Source of the DNA: Opitutales bacterium
GTDB taxonomy: Bacteria; Verrucomicrobiota; Verrucomicrobiia; Opitutales; Oceanipulchritudinaceae
Length of the DNA: 32,862 nucleotides
Assembly (NCBI GenBank): GCA_020831525.1
Contig: JAFIGH010000058.1
Location: forward strand, 1 to 32,862
Direction of reading: 5' to 3'
A program made the position numbers and the translations under genes. Each line of letters begins with the position of its first letter. Position 1 is the stretch's first letter. The notes under the pieces were generated by a model, which worked only from the letters and a program-made list of their open reading frames with translations, ran no database searches and was not told where the DNA came from. Below are positions 9,097 to 19,145 of this stretch, piece after piece.

Positions 9097-9750
9097 AAGC
9101 GCAAGGTCGATAAATTCCGCCTCGCGCCTGTCCTTCGGTATGCCGATGGGCAGATTACCGAATTGGAACCGAACCGGAGAACGAAGAAGCAACTGGGTCA
9201 TACTGCAGTTTTGGTGATAAAAGTAGATAAATTCATGGATATTCAGAAGGCGGTTGATGAGTTCTCCCATAAAGTGCCCATGGGTCACCATGAGCACGGA
9301 GCGGCAACCTTCCGCCGCCAATGCTTGCAGGCAGGCCTCCGCGTCCAGTATGCGCCGCAAACCCTGTCCGACCGATTCCCCGGGAGCGGGTTTGATGCCA
9401 CGGGAATCGCGAAAAACAAACCGGTGCTTCAATCCCTCCGGCAACGTGCGTTTCTCCGTGGGCCACGCTTCCGCCGCCGGTTCCCCACAATCCCTGCGCG
9501 GCGGGGTTTCCGCGATCTCCGGCCAAATCTCCGCCACCCGACCGGATTTCTCCAGGTAGGGAACGAGAGTTTCCAACGCCCTCCGCAAGGGACTGACAAT
9601 AACCTTCTCAAAATCACCGTTCTGCAGGGCTGCCGCCGCATGCCCCGCCTGCTCCCAGCCTTTTTCGGAAAGCGAATCGGATTGCAGGAGAGAGTACTCA
9701 CCTGTCGCGTTGCCAACGGATTCCGCGTGGCGGAGCAAAGTCAGTTTCAT
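9085..9750 (-). CDS. Histidine phosphatase family protein (phosphoglycerate mutase-like)
   Basis: This cytoplasmic enzyme of about 221 residues uses a phospho-histidine intermediate to hydrolyse or transfer phosphate; its substrate cannot be read from sequence. The family start MKLTLLRHAES carries the catalytic Arg-His pair (residues 7-8). VSPLRRALET supplies the second arginine motif, and VMVTHGHFMGEL the second histidine. The frame extends to GTG 9774 and ATG 9771, but only ATG 9750 gives the normal N-terminus and has a purine-rich GAAG upstream, so I chose it. The central part (EIAETPPRRDCGEPAAEAWP) fits the less characterised plant/bacterial branch rather than GpmA. It lies about 200 bases upstream of the broken lactate permease on the same strand, probably as a separate unit. 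Confidence 0.88.
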   Translation of the reverse strand: MKLTLLRHAESVGNATGEYSLLQSDSLSEKGWEQAGHAAAALQNGDFEKVIVSPLRRALETLVPYLEKSGRVAEIWPEIAETPPRRDCGEPAAEAWPTEKRTLPEGLKHRFVFRDSRGIKPAPGESVGQGLRRILDAEACLQALAAEGCRSVLMVTHGHFMGELINRLLNIHEFIYFYHQNCSMTQLLLRSPVRFQFGNLPIGIPKDRREAEFIDLALGSA

Positions 9751-9949
9751 CGTGTTCTTCGATTGTTCCATCACTGATCGTCATACACCATAGAGAAAAC
9801 GGACGCGACGAAAAGAAAGAACATGCGGTCCGCCGCGTCCATGACTACGCCGGAGCGTGCGGAAACCGGGCTTTCCCCACACATCCGCGTACAGATTCTG
9901 CAAGCCGCCTTCCTGCGAGGCACAAGCTTATCCGGGCACCATTGGCGTT

Positions 9950-12900
9950 TCACCTCTCCGCACGGATGCGAAGGAAGACGGCGTCGCGGTCGACGAAGGG
10001 TATGCGGGCGCGGTAGAGACCGTGGTCGGAACGTTCTTCGATGAGCTGGTATTCGATATCGGGCAGATCCCATTCGAGGAGATCGCGGGAGCCGATGACG
10101 GACCAACCGACATCGCCGATGTCGTGCCGCACGGGGAAGTCGATGTGGAAGTGGACGCCGTCGTAGCGGCCCGCGAGGTCAGGGCGTTGGCCGCCGCTCA
10201 GTGGATCCAGAGCAAAGAGGAAGGCAAAAAGGTTTGGAAACCCGTCACCGGATGCGTCGGCCGTCCAGCCCCAGTGTGTCGCCTCGGCGGCGGGATCGCG
10301 TTCGGCGGGCGCGCCGAAATACCGGTGCCGCCAGGCTTCTTCCGCCGTGGCGTAGACACGCACGGGAATCTCCACCTCGGTGATGCCTTCGGGGCCGTAG
10401 CCGAAGTGGCCGTTGTCCCGCACAAGGATGCGGATCGTATCCGTCCCCGTAAAACCGAGGTCGGGCGTGTATTTGAGGCCTTCCGGATGGTGCAGGGTCG
10501 TCTGGATGCGCGAAAACCACGTTAACACACTGGGATTCGCGGTGTGGTTGTTCTGCACGCCGAATTCCGTTCCGCCATAGACACCGCCGACCAAGTTGAT
10601 GTTCAAGCCCAGCGTCCCGTGATCGCATTGCAGTTCGAGGTAGTAGTTGGCCCGTGAGGACACGATGTCGGGATCGTCGAAGAAGATACCGTCGAGGAAG
10701 TTATCCCGCCCATGGGCGGCGACCCACACTTCCGGGGTTTCGACGATGGGCGGATCATTCCACGGGACGACCTGGAAACGGCCCTCGTAGGTCGGCGAAG
10801 TCTCTCCGCTTCCGTCCGCGAGGACAAAATCGAAGCTATCATGAAGCGTGTCTTCGCCGGACTGACGGTAGAGAATCTCGCCGGCGTCGACCTCGGCCTG
10901 CGTGAAACTGTGAACCGGCGCGAGCGGGTCGTCGACGCGCAGGAGGGTGCCGTATTGCGGCGGGCGCGAGACATTGTAGTGGATGGCTTCCGGCCCGGCG
11001 GCGGCGGACGCGGCTTGCCAGAATTCCGGACCCGCCGTCACCTCGCCACCCTCGTCGACGTTCATCGTCGCGTTGACCACCATCCGGGGAGCGTCGATCT
11101 CGGCGGGCGTGACCTCAAGGTTCACGGACACACGCAGTTCCGGTTGCCCCGGATCGTTGGTGCGCAGGACGATTTCGCCGTAGTGGCTGCCGATCCCGAG
11201 TCCCGCCGCACGGATGCGGAAACCGAGTGAGTCCTCCGCTCCGCCCGGCACCGAACCGGAGAGCGCATCGTGCAAGAGCCAGTCCGGATGCGGGTTGCCC
11301 GGATAAATAATGAGAATGCTGAACTCATCGGACAAAGCCGACTCGTTCTGCAAGTATTGGAGTGCAGTGATCGTATCTCGCTGGATCCCTACGAGGGCAC
11401 CGCTTCCTTGGAACCACGGCTCCATTTTCTTGTAGTTCATACGGATGTTCCCGTTTTTGTAGAGGATAACCTGCCATGTGAAGGCGTCCTGAAAGAAGCC
11501 TGTCACCCGGTAAAACTCAATGATGGCGCGGTCGGGTTCCATGCGGGTGTAGACCGCGCCCGGAGAAATATTGATACGGTGAAGGAAGTGCGCGATAAAG
11601 CGGTTCACCCCAAAGCCCTCGTCTTCAAAATCAAACGGAAGACTGTTCGAGAACCAGCCGAATCCAGTGTCCTCAAAGTAGATCGTTCCGCAGGAGCTGA
11701 GTGTAATCGTATCGTGGGTTTCGCCGTAAAACGGAAAGGCGAAGGGCAGTTCGATCCCATGCACATAGTGGTCATCGTTGTCGCGCGCATTGCTGTTGAA
11801 GCCCATTCCCGTCATCGCCTCCAGTTCCGCGCCGTCTCCGCCGGCGGGCGGGGCGATCTCCTCCCATTGCCACGGCGGGCCATTGTCCATGCCGCTGTCG
11901 ACCATGACATAGCCGTAATAATCGGGCCCGGGCCGCCGCTCGGCCCCACCCGGCAACAGATTGAGCGCCGTCCCCGGACCGGGCGTGATGTCGCCGCGGA
12001 AGAACGCGTGCCATTCGAGGGGACCGCCTCCCTCATTGCCCAGCGTGAACTGGCCGGTCGCTTCACCGCCCTGCGGCACGGAGAGAGTGACCGCCTCCCC
12101 GACGACGGCATGGGGCGGTGTCCAACCCTCGCCCGAAACGTTAACGGAAAAGACGGGGTCGGACGGATCGTTCGTCTGAAAATCCAATACAGCTTTGGCG
12201 TCACCGACTTCCGTCGGCGCAAACACCACTTCGATAGCGGTCCACTGTCCGGGGGCTAGCGTGAGGGGGAGCGCGGTGCCGACCGAAAACGCGGGATGAT
12301 CGGAGGCATAGCCCAAAATCTCCAGCGGCTGGCTTCCCGCGTTGGAAATGCGGAGGTCGATGGTTCTCGATCCGCCGGCTTCGACGCCGCCGGCATCCAT
12401 TTCCGTGTCCGGCGAGAATACTCCGGGCGCGTCCAGCACCTCCACGGTGAAGGGCACGCGGACCTCGCGGTGTTGCGGATCATTGGTCGTGAGAACCGCC
12501 TCGAGCGCGTAGGTGCCGGGTTCGCGGTAGGTGGCATCGATGAGACCGGCGAGATCCCGTTCGCCGCCGGGCGCCAACCCACCCGCCGGTTCCTCCACCG
12601 TGATCCAGTCGACCGTCGTCGCCGAAAGGAAAACGTCATCCCACCACGACTGCGCTCCCGCCGCCTGCGTGTATAGATAGAGAGCGCTCACCGGAGCGGA
12701 GTTACCCGCGTTGCGGAAGCGCACATCCGGTTGCACAAGGAGGCCGTCGACGTAGTAGTCAAACGTATCGGTTTCCCAGTCCCAGTTGCGAAGCGCGATT
12801 TCATACCAGCGTCCGGCCTCGTAGGGGAAGCTGATGTGCCCGTCTTGCGAGAGGCTGTTGCAGAGGAAGAATCCTTCCGGTCCGGCGGAGAAATACAAGT

Positions 12901-15900
12901 GGCTGCCGCCGTTGGGATCCAGCAAAGCCACATTGGCGTCATTTTGCGTGGTCGAACCCGCGCGGACGCTGAACCGCATGGTCGTCGGCATCACATTGTC
13001 GAAATACTGGTGGATGCCGCGCCGCCGGATGGTGTTTTGCTGTCCGTAGTAGTGAAAGCTATACTGTCCGGTCGCCGCTGTTTCGGCGGTGACCACGCGT
13101 TTGCCCGTTCCAAAACCGCTTTGCCAATCCGTCCAGCGGCCCGACTCGAAGCCCTCGAAAAACGGGAGCCTGCGGCGTGGCGGGGGCGAGCTGTATATCG
13201 TCTCGTCGACCCACACGCCGCTACCCGGTTCGGCCATGCGGTCGGGGTCGGCTTCTGTGAGCCACCGTTCGCGCGGTGTGCGGAAGGCCGTCTCCCATGC
13301 GACATCGACCGAAGGAAGCATGCCCGCCGCCTCCGGGGGATCCGCGGCAGGGTCTTCGAATTCAAGGAAATACGTGAGGTCGGCCGCGCCACTGTTTTCC
13401 AGAAACTCGTCGACCGGCAGCCGGTCGCCCGCATGAACGGTAACCGAGCGCGGGGATTGATTCCACTGCAAGAGCGGTCCGTCCACCGCTTCGGCGCTGA
13501 CCGGCAGCACCAGTTCCGGCGTGGCGGGATCGTTGGTGGCCAGCACGGTCTCCGCCGTGAAAGTGCCGGACGCTGTCGGCGTGAAGTCCACTTCGAGAAG
13601 AACCGACTCGCGGGGCCGCAACGACGCCGCCTCGGGCGTGCGCGCCACAAAGAGCGGCGAATCCGTTGTGAACGCGTCCAGCGCAAGCGTATCGGTTCCC
13701 TCGTTACGCACGCGCACGGAAAGCGTGCCCGTATCCGCGACGAAGACCGGTTTCTCCCGCGTGAAGGACGGATCGTCGGCAACGACGCGCGGAATCCCCG
13801 TGACATCAAGCGAGGCGTTGAACTCAAGCAACGGGGCCAACGGATCGTTTGTTGCCAGCGTGACCTCCGCCGCGTGCACACCCCCGAAAACCAGCCCGGC
13901 GTCGTAGACGAGGTCGAGTGATCGGGTGCTTCCGGAGGGCACGGAGAGGGTGAGGCTCGACGCCGAAAGCCAGCGTTGCGACGCGCCGATATCCGCCGCG
14001 AAGAGATACTTCGATCTTCCTTGGACGATGCCGCCGAGCACAACCGTCCCCGGCTCGAAGTCGGCGCTCACAAAGATGCCCGCGCTCCACCCGTCGGAGG
14101 GATTGATGGTGAAGGAGAAGCCCGTGAATTCAAGCGTTTCGGCATCGACCTGATGCACGCGCCGCGACGGCAACTCGTGTTGTTCCGCCACCCATAGATA
14201 CGGACCGCCTTCGGAATACGGATCCCACGCCAACCCGTAGGCGAAGAAGAGGTCGTGCGGGAAGCTGCGGTGCACTTGCCCCCCGCGGTCGATCTCAAGA
14301 ATGTCGCTTGCGAAATCGCACACCCAGAAACGGTCGGTCTCCGGCACATACGTAACGCCGCGCACCACCTCCAACTGGGCGGGTTTGGGGATGACCCCGA
14401 GCGGGTTGCCGAGAATATCGAAGCGGATGAGACCTTGCTCCGACCCCGCGACAAGCGCCTCGCCGTCCCACGTGATATCGCGCCCGCCAAAGGTTCCCGG
14501 CACCGCGCCGGGCAGCGGAAAGGCCCGCACTAGGTTGATGTCGTGGTCAAACACATACACCTGCGGCACGTTGGGACCGAAGTTCGCACCGGTGAGGTAG
14601 AAGTGGCCGTCCACATAGACCGCGCCGAGGATGCCGCCGTCCCCGGTTTTCGCTTCGACATCCTCATGGAAAATCAACTCCCCGAACTCCCGTCCATCGT
14701 CCTCCGCTTCGAGCGGGGTGACACGCACATCCACCCACAGTTCGCCCGGCCCGGTGTTTTCGATCTCGAGGGACCGGGTCGCAAGGTCCCCGTGGTCAAG
14801 CGCCACTGCAAGATCCGGTGCCATCACTTGCACCGAAGGCGCGGCGAAGCTTTCCGCGCGCAGTTCGACGACGGTCTCGGGATTGGAAGGATCGTTCGAG
14901 GCGAGGGTCCACGGGCCGCCGATGTCTCCGGTGGTTTCCGGATCGAGGCGGAGGTTCACGGCCGCGGATTCTCCGGGTTCGAGCGTGCCGGGAAGCGATC
15001 CAACCCGGCTCCAACCGCCTTCGGAAAGGCTGTCACCGGTCAGCACCAGTGTCTCCGTGCCCGCGTTGCGCAGGGTGACGGTGCCGGCGTAGCTGCCGCC
15101 CGGATACACCGGACCGAAATCAAGAAATTCCTCCGGTTTGGTCCGCAGGCCCGGCCCGTCGCTCACCGTCATGGTGACGATAACCGTGCTCTCCTCCGCC
15201 GCCGGATCATCCGTGCGCAGGGTGATCCCGTGCGCGCGCAGCCCCGCGGACATCGCCTCGGCGTCGAGCGTGACCGGCACCGCGACGGATGCATCCGGGG
15301 CCACCTCGCCCGCCATTGCACCGATGCTCAGCCATGCCGGGAGGTCATCGTCAAAGCGGAAAACCAACGGATTCTCTCCAGTGTTGGCGAGCGTGACCGT
15401 CTCCACCACACGGTCGCCCGCGACAAGCGCGCGCTCGATCCGATCATGCGAGAGCCCGAGCACGGGCGGAGGCAGGACTTCCGCCGCGACCGACACGGGA
15501 ACCTCGGCGTCGGTCGGGTCGTTGGTGAAAAACACGGCGGTCCCGCCGGCAGGGCCGACGGTGTCGGCCTCCGCGCGCACGGCGAGGTTGAGGGCTTCGC
15601 CCGGGGCAAGCGTCAAGGGCAAGGGCGTGAGCAGGCGGAAGCCCGCCGGAAAGTCCGCCGCGTGGATCTCGAGCGGCAGCGTGCCCGCGTTCTCCACGGG
15701 AAAAAGGAGATCGCGCCGCGCCCCCTCATAGAGCGTCCCGAAATCGAGGGAATCAAACTCCGCGAACCAGCCCGGCGCGTCGAGGATGGTCAGCCGCAGG
15801 GGGATGGAAAAGAATGGATTGGCGGGGTCGTTTGTCGTGATCTCCAAATACCCGCGAAGCTCGTCTTCGAAGTCGACGCCCCGGCTGAAGAAATGAATTT

Positions 15901-18793
15901 CGAGCGTCTGCGATTGCCCGCCCGCCAGCTCGCCCAAAGGCGGTTCGACGGAAGCCCATGGCGGCAGCGTTTGCTCAAGGGCGCGGCGGGCGTTCAAGCG
16001 GCCTCCCGACACGGTGATGCCCTCCAGCGCCTCGACCGGATCGGCGGACTCCATGAGGATCGCCTTCGTTTCCTCCGGAGCGAGGATCGGGTTGCGCGAG
16101 AGAACGAGGGCCGCTGCACCCGCCACATGCGGCGCGGCCATGGAAGTCCCGCTGAAGCTTGCGTAGCGGTTGCCGACGACGGTGCTGAGGATCGCCTGCC
16201 CCGGCGCGCCGAGGTGCACACGCTCCACCCCGTAGTTGGAAAAGGAAGCGCGCTCATCACGGTCGGTGGTCGCCGCCACGGTGATGATGTTCGGCAGGTT
16301 GTAGGCGGCGGGAAAAGTCGGCTGGGCGTCGATGTCGCGCCCGTTGTTGCCAGCCGCCGCGACGAAGAGGATACCCGCCTCGCCCGCCGCCGCGATGGCG
16401 TCTTTCATACCTTGGGAAAAACCGGGACCGCCGAAGCTCGCGTTGATGATGTGCGCCCCGTTGGCGGTGGCGTAGTCGATGGCGCGGATGGCGTCGGAGG
16501 TCGCCCCGCTGCCGCCCGCGTTGAGAAACTTGAGCGCCATGAGACGCGCTTCCCACGCCACTCCGACAATTCCGATACCGTTGTTGCCGGCCGCCGCGAC
16601 GGTGCCCGCGCAGTGGGTGCCGTGGTCATGGTCGTCCATCGGATCGGGCGTGTTGCTCACGAAATTCCAGCCGTGGACATCATCCACAAAACCGTTGCCC
16701 GAATCGTCGCGGCCCGTGCCCGCCACTTCGCCGGGGTTGAACCACATGTTGGGCGCGATGTCCGGGTGGGTGTAGTCGATGCCCGTGTCGATGACGGCGA
16801 CGACGATCTCCGCGGAGCCCGTTGTGTAGGTCCATGCCTCGGGCGCGTCGATATCGGCGTCCGCGAGACCGCCGGTTTGCCCCGTGTTGTGCAGCCCCCA
16901 AAGTTGCCCGAACATCGGATCGTCGGGGATCACCCGCCGTTCCGGCCCGTCCATGCTCGTGAGGATGTAGTCCGGATGCACATACAGGACGTCGTTGCGT
17001 TCAAGGAGCGCCTCCGCCACCGCGGGCAGGGACACAGGGGCGGGGCGGGCTTTGCCGTCGTCGGAGAGCGGGGCCATGGCGGAGGAGCGGAACTTCCAGA
17101 GCTCCAGACCATCGATCACCGCGCTCGCTGCCGCCCTGCCGGCGTGGTAGCCGGGCACATACACGGGACCGGCGGACTGCGGAGCGAAACCGCCCTCCCC
17201 TTCACCCCCTTCCGCGAACCGCACGATGAGCCGGTCCGGCACATGCGGATGCGACCAGTCGATTTCCGTGCGGGTGGCGGACCGGGAATGATCCGCCGTT
17301 TCGCCGTACGTGGCGGTGGCAGACGCTTCGCCCGCCTCTTCCTCGCGCACGAAAGTCCGCCACCGCAGGGGAACGGAACCGGTGTTTCCGAGAACGATTT
17401 CCACCCTCGTCCGGTCGCCGGCGAACAATTCCACGTCGATGGGATCGGTCTCGACGACGGCGGCGGGAGCGGGTGTTCCCTTACCGTGGAGCGCGGCACG
17501 CGTCTCCCCCGCGTTCGCGGCGTCGCTGAGCAAAATCACTTCCGTCACAAACGCGCCCTCCGCCGTCGGTTGGAAGGCGAGCGTGACCGGCGCCGCCTCT
17601 CCCGGCGGCACAGCTTCGGGTGCCTCAACAACGGCGAAATTCACCGAGTCATCGACCGCGACGGAGTGGACGGTCAGCTCCCGCGTGCCCGTGTTTGCAA
17701 TCATCCACGTCGCTTCCCGCACCGCGCCCTGCACGGCGTCGCCGAAATCAATGAAGTCGGACGGCGAAGCAGAAACCCGCGGCTCGCCCGCAACATCAAC
17801 GGAAACCGGCACGACAGCCGGCGCGAGACCGCCGCCGCTGAAGAGAATTTCCGCCGTGTGAAGGCCGTGCACGAGCGATCCGGCGTCGATCCGCACCGAG
17901 AGTGCCGTGCTCTCCGCGGCGTCCACCGAGCCCTCCCGCGGTTGCACCCGGAGCCACTCCGGCGAGCGGACATGGAACACGCGCCCCTCGCGCTCAAAAT
18001 CAGACGAGGCCATGATGGTTGCCCCGTCCGTGCCGTCTTCATTCTCCCAGCCCACCCGCGCGGGAAACGATTGTCGCGTGCCGATATCGAGGGGATCGTC
18101 ATACTGAAAGCGGAAGTCCCCGTTTTCATAGAGGATCATCTGGAAGGTCGCCGTCGTCCCGGAGGCAAAAAGGGGCACGTCCGTGAACTGCGCGATCCAC
18201 CGGTCTTCCATGCCGAGCACATGCACGGTGCCCCCCGCAGAGGGATCCCAGTCCGCCCAGAATCCGGCGATGACGGCGTTGGGCGGCTCCGGATTCGGAA
18301 AGGTGTGCGGAATGTTGGCCGCGCCCTCCGGACCGAAGGTGAGGTAACCGTTCGACGACAGCCGCACGCTCTCATACGTCCGTCCGAAAAAGGAAAAAGC
18401 AAACGGCAGCGCGACCTCCACCGAATCGTCGTCGCCCAGTGTGACCTCCGTTCCCGTTTCATCGACGGGCGTCCACGCGAATTCCGGTCCGTCCGCGTCC
18501 CGGCTGTCCTCCCAGCGGTAGCCGAATGTGTCGCGCCGTCCGCCGTCGCCTGTTTCACCCGGCGCGTCGTGGTAGCGCACCTCCGCCGACCAATCCACAG
18601 GCGCCGCCGCGCCGTGCCCGAGAGAGAGCGACACTTCCGCCGAGGCCCCGGCGTCGAGCGATTCCGCAATTTCCTCCGGAGTAGCCTGCCATGAAGCCGC
18701 CACACATGCCACGCCAGAAAACATGGAGGCAATAAACCCGCACCTATAAAAAGGGATGACCAGTGAAACGAGACGCGCTGCTGCTGGATTCAT
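9950..18793 (-). CDS. Giant secreted subtilase (S8 protease) with multiple beta-sandwich modules
   Basis: An exported protein of 2947 residues, probably surface-bound or secreted and proteolytic. The N-terminus (about 1-37) is a signal peptide ending near ASWQA. A nidogen-like module (about 95-235) follows, then ASH/HYDIN-type repeats (DFGDAVQGA..., TNDP) and a propeptide-like stretch. The S8 catalytic domain has Asp669 in VAVIDTGIDYTHPDI, His724 in DHGTHCAGT and Ser884 in SGTSMAAPHVAG. More ASH repeats follow, with a beta-propeller-like insert (about 1370-1555), a laminin-G-like domain (about 1878-2054), a second nidogen-like module (about 2345-2490) and a CSPG/cadherin-like repeat (about 2580-2680). 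The C-terminal 130 residues contain DASGDGFPNLFAF and RDLLEW, a pattern common in Verrucomicrobia exoproteins. No PEP-CTERM or LPXTG anchor is visible. Sole gene in its unit. Confidence 0.93.
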   Translation of the reverse strand: MNPAAARLVSLVIPFYRCGFIASMFSGVACVAASWQATPEEIAESLDAGASAEVSLSLGHGAAAPVDWSAEVRYHDAPGETGDGGRRDTFGYRWEDSRDADGPEFAWTPVDETGTEVTLGDDDSVEVALPFAFSFFGRTYESVRLSSNGYLTFGPEGAANIPHTFPNPEPPNAVIAGFWADWDPSAGGTVHVLGMEDRWIAQFTDVPLFASGTTATFQMILYENGDFRFQYDDPLDIGTRQSFPARVGWENEDGTDGATIMASSDFEREGRVFHVRSPEWLRVQPREGSVDAAESTALSVRIDAGSLVHGLHTAEILFSGGGLAPAVVPVSVDVAGEPRVSASPSDFIDFGDAVQGAVREATWMIANTGTRELTVHSVAVDDSVNFAVVEAPEAVPPGEAAPVTLAFQPTAEGAFVTEVILLSDAANAGETRAALHGKGTPAPAAVVETDPIDVELFAGDRTRVEIVLGNTGSVPLRWRTFVREEEAGEASATATYGETADHSRSATRTEIDWSHPHVPDRLIVRFAEGGEGEGGFAPQSAGPVYVPGYHAGRAAASAVIDGLELWKFRSSAMAPLSDDGKARPAPVSLPAVAEALLERNDVLYVHPDYILTSMDGPERRVIPDDPMFGQLWGLHNTGQTGGLADADIDAPEAWTYTTGSAEIVVAVIDTGIDYTHPDIAPNMWFNPGEVAGTGRDDSGNGFVDDVHGWNFVSNTPDPMDDHDHGTHCAGTVAAAGNNGIGIVGVAWEARLMALKFLNAGGSGATSDAIRAIDYATANGAHIINASFGGPGFSQGMKDAIAAAGEAGILFVAAAGNNGRDIDAQPTFPAAYNLPNIITVAATTDRDERASFSNYGVERVHLGAPGQAILSTVVGNRYASFSGTSMAAPHVAGAAALVLSRNPILAPEETKAILMESADPVEALEGITVSGGRLNARRALEQTLPPWASVEPPLGELAGGQSQTLEIHFFSRGVDFEDELRGYLEITTNDPANPFFSIPLRLTILDAPGWFAEFDSLDFGTLYEGARRDLLFPVENAGTLPLEIHAADFPAGFRLLTPLPLTLAPGEALNLAVRAEADTVGPAGGTAVFFTNDPTDAEVPVSVAAEVLPPPVLGLSHDRIERALVAGDRVVETVTLANTGENPLVFRFDDDLPAWLSIGAMAGEVAPDASVAVPVTLDAEAMSAGLRAHGITLRTDDPAAEESTVIVTMTVSDGPGLRTKPEEFLDFGPVYPGGSYAGTVTLRNAGTETLVLTGDSLSEGGWSRVGSLPGTLEPGESAAVNLRLDPETTGDIGGPWTLASNDPSNPETVVELRAESFAAPSVQVMAPDLAVALDHGDLATRSLEIENTGPGELWVDVRVTPLEAEDDGREFGELIFHEDVEAKTGDGGILGAVYVDGHFYLTGANFGPNVPQVYVFDHDINLVRAFPLPGAVPGTFGGRDITWDGEALVAGSEQGLIRFDILGNPLGVIPKPAQLEVVRGVTYVPETDRFWVCDFASDILEIDRGGQVHRSFPHDLFFAYGLAWDPYSEGGPYLWVAEQHELPSRRVHQVDAETLEFTGFSFTINPSDGWSAGIFVSADFEPGTVVLGGIVQGRSKYLFAADIGASQRWLSASSLTLSVPSGSTRSLDLVYDAGLVFGGVHAAEVTLATNDPLAPLLEFNASLDVTGIPRVVADDPSFTREKPVFVADTGTLSVRVRNEGTDTLALDAFTTDSPLFVARTPEAASLRPRESVLLEVDFTPTASGTFTAETVLATNDPATPELVLPVSAEAVDGPLLQWNQSPRSVTVHAGDRLPVDEFLENSGAADLTYFLEFEDPAADPPEAAGMLPSVDVAWETAFRTPRERWLTEADPDRMAEPGSGVWVDETIYSSPPPRRRLPFFEGFESGRWTDWQSGFGTGKRVVTAETAATGQYSFHYYGQQNTIRRRGIHQYFDNVMPTTMRFSVRAGSTTQNDANVALLDPNGGSHLYFSAGPEGFFLCNSLSQDGHISFPYEAGRWYEIALRNWDWETDTFDYYVDGLLVQPDVRFRNAGNSAPVSALYLYTQAAGAQSWWDDVFLSATTVDWITVEEPAGGLAPGGERDLAGLIDATYREPGTYALEAVLTTNDPQHREVRVPFTVEVLDAPGVFSPDTEMDAGGVEAGGSRTIDLRISNAGSQPLEILGYASDHPAFSVGTALPLTLAPGQWTAIEVVFAPTEVGDAKAVLDFQTNDPSDPVFSVNVSGEGWTPPHAVVGEAVTLSVPQGGEATGQFTLGNEGGGPLEWHAFFRGDITPGPGTALNLLPGGAERRPGPDYYGYVMVDSGMDNGPPWQWEEIAPPAGGDGAELEAMTGMGFNSNARDNDDHYVHGIELPFAFPFYGETHDTITLSSCGTIYFEDTGFGWFSNSLPFDFEDEGFGVNRFIAHFLHRINISPGAVYTRMEPDRAIIEFYRVTGFFQDAFTWQVILYKNGNIRMNYKKMEPWFQGSGALVGIQRDTITALQYLQNESALSDEFSILIIYPGNPHPDWLLHDALSGSVPGGAEDSLGFRIRAAGLGIGSHYGEIVLRTNDPGQPELRVSVNLEVTPAEIDAPRMVVNATMNVDEGGEVTAGPEFWQAASAAAGPEAIHYNVSRPPQYGTLLRVDDPLAPVHSFTQAEVDAGEILYRQSGEDTLHDSFDFVLADGSGETSPTYEGRFQVVPWNDPPIVETPEVWVAAHGRDNFLDGIFFDDPDIVSSRANYYLELQCDHGTLGLNINLVGGVYGGTEFGVQNNHTANPSVLTWFSRIQTTLHHPEGLKYTPDLGFTGTDTIRILVRDNGHFGYGPEGITEVEIPVRVYATAEEAWRHRYFGAPAERDPAAEATHWGWTADASGDGFPNLFAFLFALDPLSGGQRPDLAGRYDGVHFHIDFPVRHDIGDVGWSVIGSRDLLEWDLPDIEYQLIEERSDHGLYRARIPFVDRDAVFLRIRAER

Positions 18794-18795
18794 AT

Positions 18796-18861
18796 ATTGA
18801 TCAATTAAGGGATGCGCGTGGGAAAAGGGAATAAAAAAATGGCTTTAACATTACGCATCCC
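18796..18861 (-). promoter_or_regulatory. Palindrome and long-range inverted repeat upstream of the giant subtilase
   Basis: A perfect ATTGATCAAT palindrome (18796-18805) sits two bases before the subtilase ATG. Outside it lies a perfect 8-bp inverted repeat, GGGATGCG (18809-18816) and CGCATCCC (18854-18861), whose arms enclose 37 bases with a seven-A run. The arms could be paired operator half-sites or a leader stem-loop of the subtilase transcript. The region is the most AT-rich part of the divergent gap, but I cannot name a convincing -35/-10 pair. Confidence 0.35.
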
Positions 18862-19145
18862 ATCCGGGCCTCTCCCATCCTAACCACGAGAATCACAGTC
18901 AGACTGAGATCATGATCCACTTCCTGCCCGTAGCGCTGAATGAGTGTGCCTAACCCAAGCGAATTGATTGACCCGTCTGCGCCATCAGGGTGGCATTTCG
19001 CGGTCGGACCTGTCCGCCGTAGCCCTCTCGGCGAAGGAGGAAGAGCCGCGCTCCTGCGAGTCAGCAGCTTATCCGCCGTCGGGGATTGACCCGCGCCAAC
19101 AATTCGCGGAGCCTTCGGAACCATCTCCCCTTCCCTGAGTTCCCC
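18862..19145. other. Divergent intergenic region before the ABC importer
   Basis: No convincing gene is present. A ten-base direct repeat GATTGACCCG occurs at 18966-18975 and 19084-19093; after both copies the sequence continues with a GCGCC. Between them is a GC-rich block with TGTCCGCCGTAGCC and GGCGAAGGAGGAAG, resembling a dispersed intergenic repeat seen in Verrucomicrobia-type genomes; this is recollection, not a search. Promoters for the ABC operon should lie here; TTGACC within the repeats could serve as a -35 box, but no matching -10 is clear. Confidence 0.3.

Noticed and set aside
12731-13921. A 396-codon plus-strand frame inside the subtilase region
   Set aside because: Antisense shadow with low-complexity Arg-rich composition and no ribosome site or motif.
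14543-18694. A 1383-codon open frame on the plus strand opposite the giant subtilase
   Set aside because: It is antisense to a protein with clear domains, is dominated by Arg/His/Gly/Val/Ala as expected from the reverse of GC-rich codons, and shows no recognisable motif.
18801-19124. A possible 107-residue minus-strand gene in the divergent gap
   Set aside because: Poor coding character, it covers the expected promoter region of the importer operon, and no family resemblance is visible.
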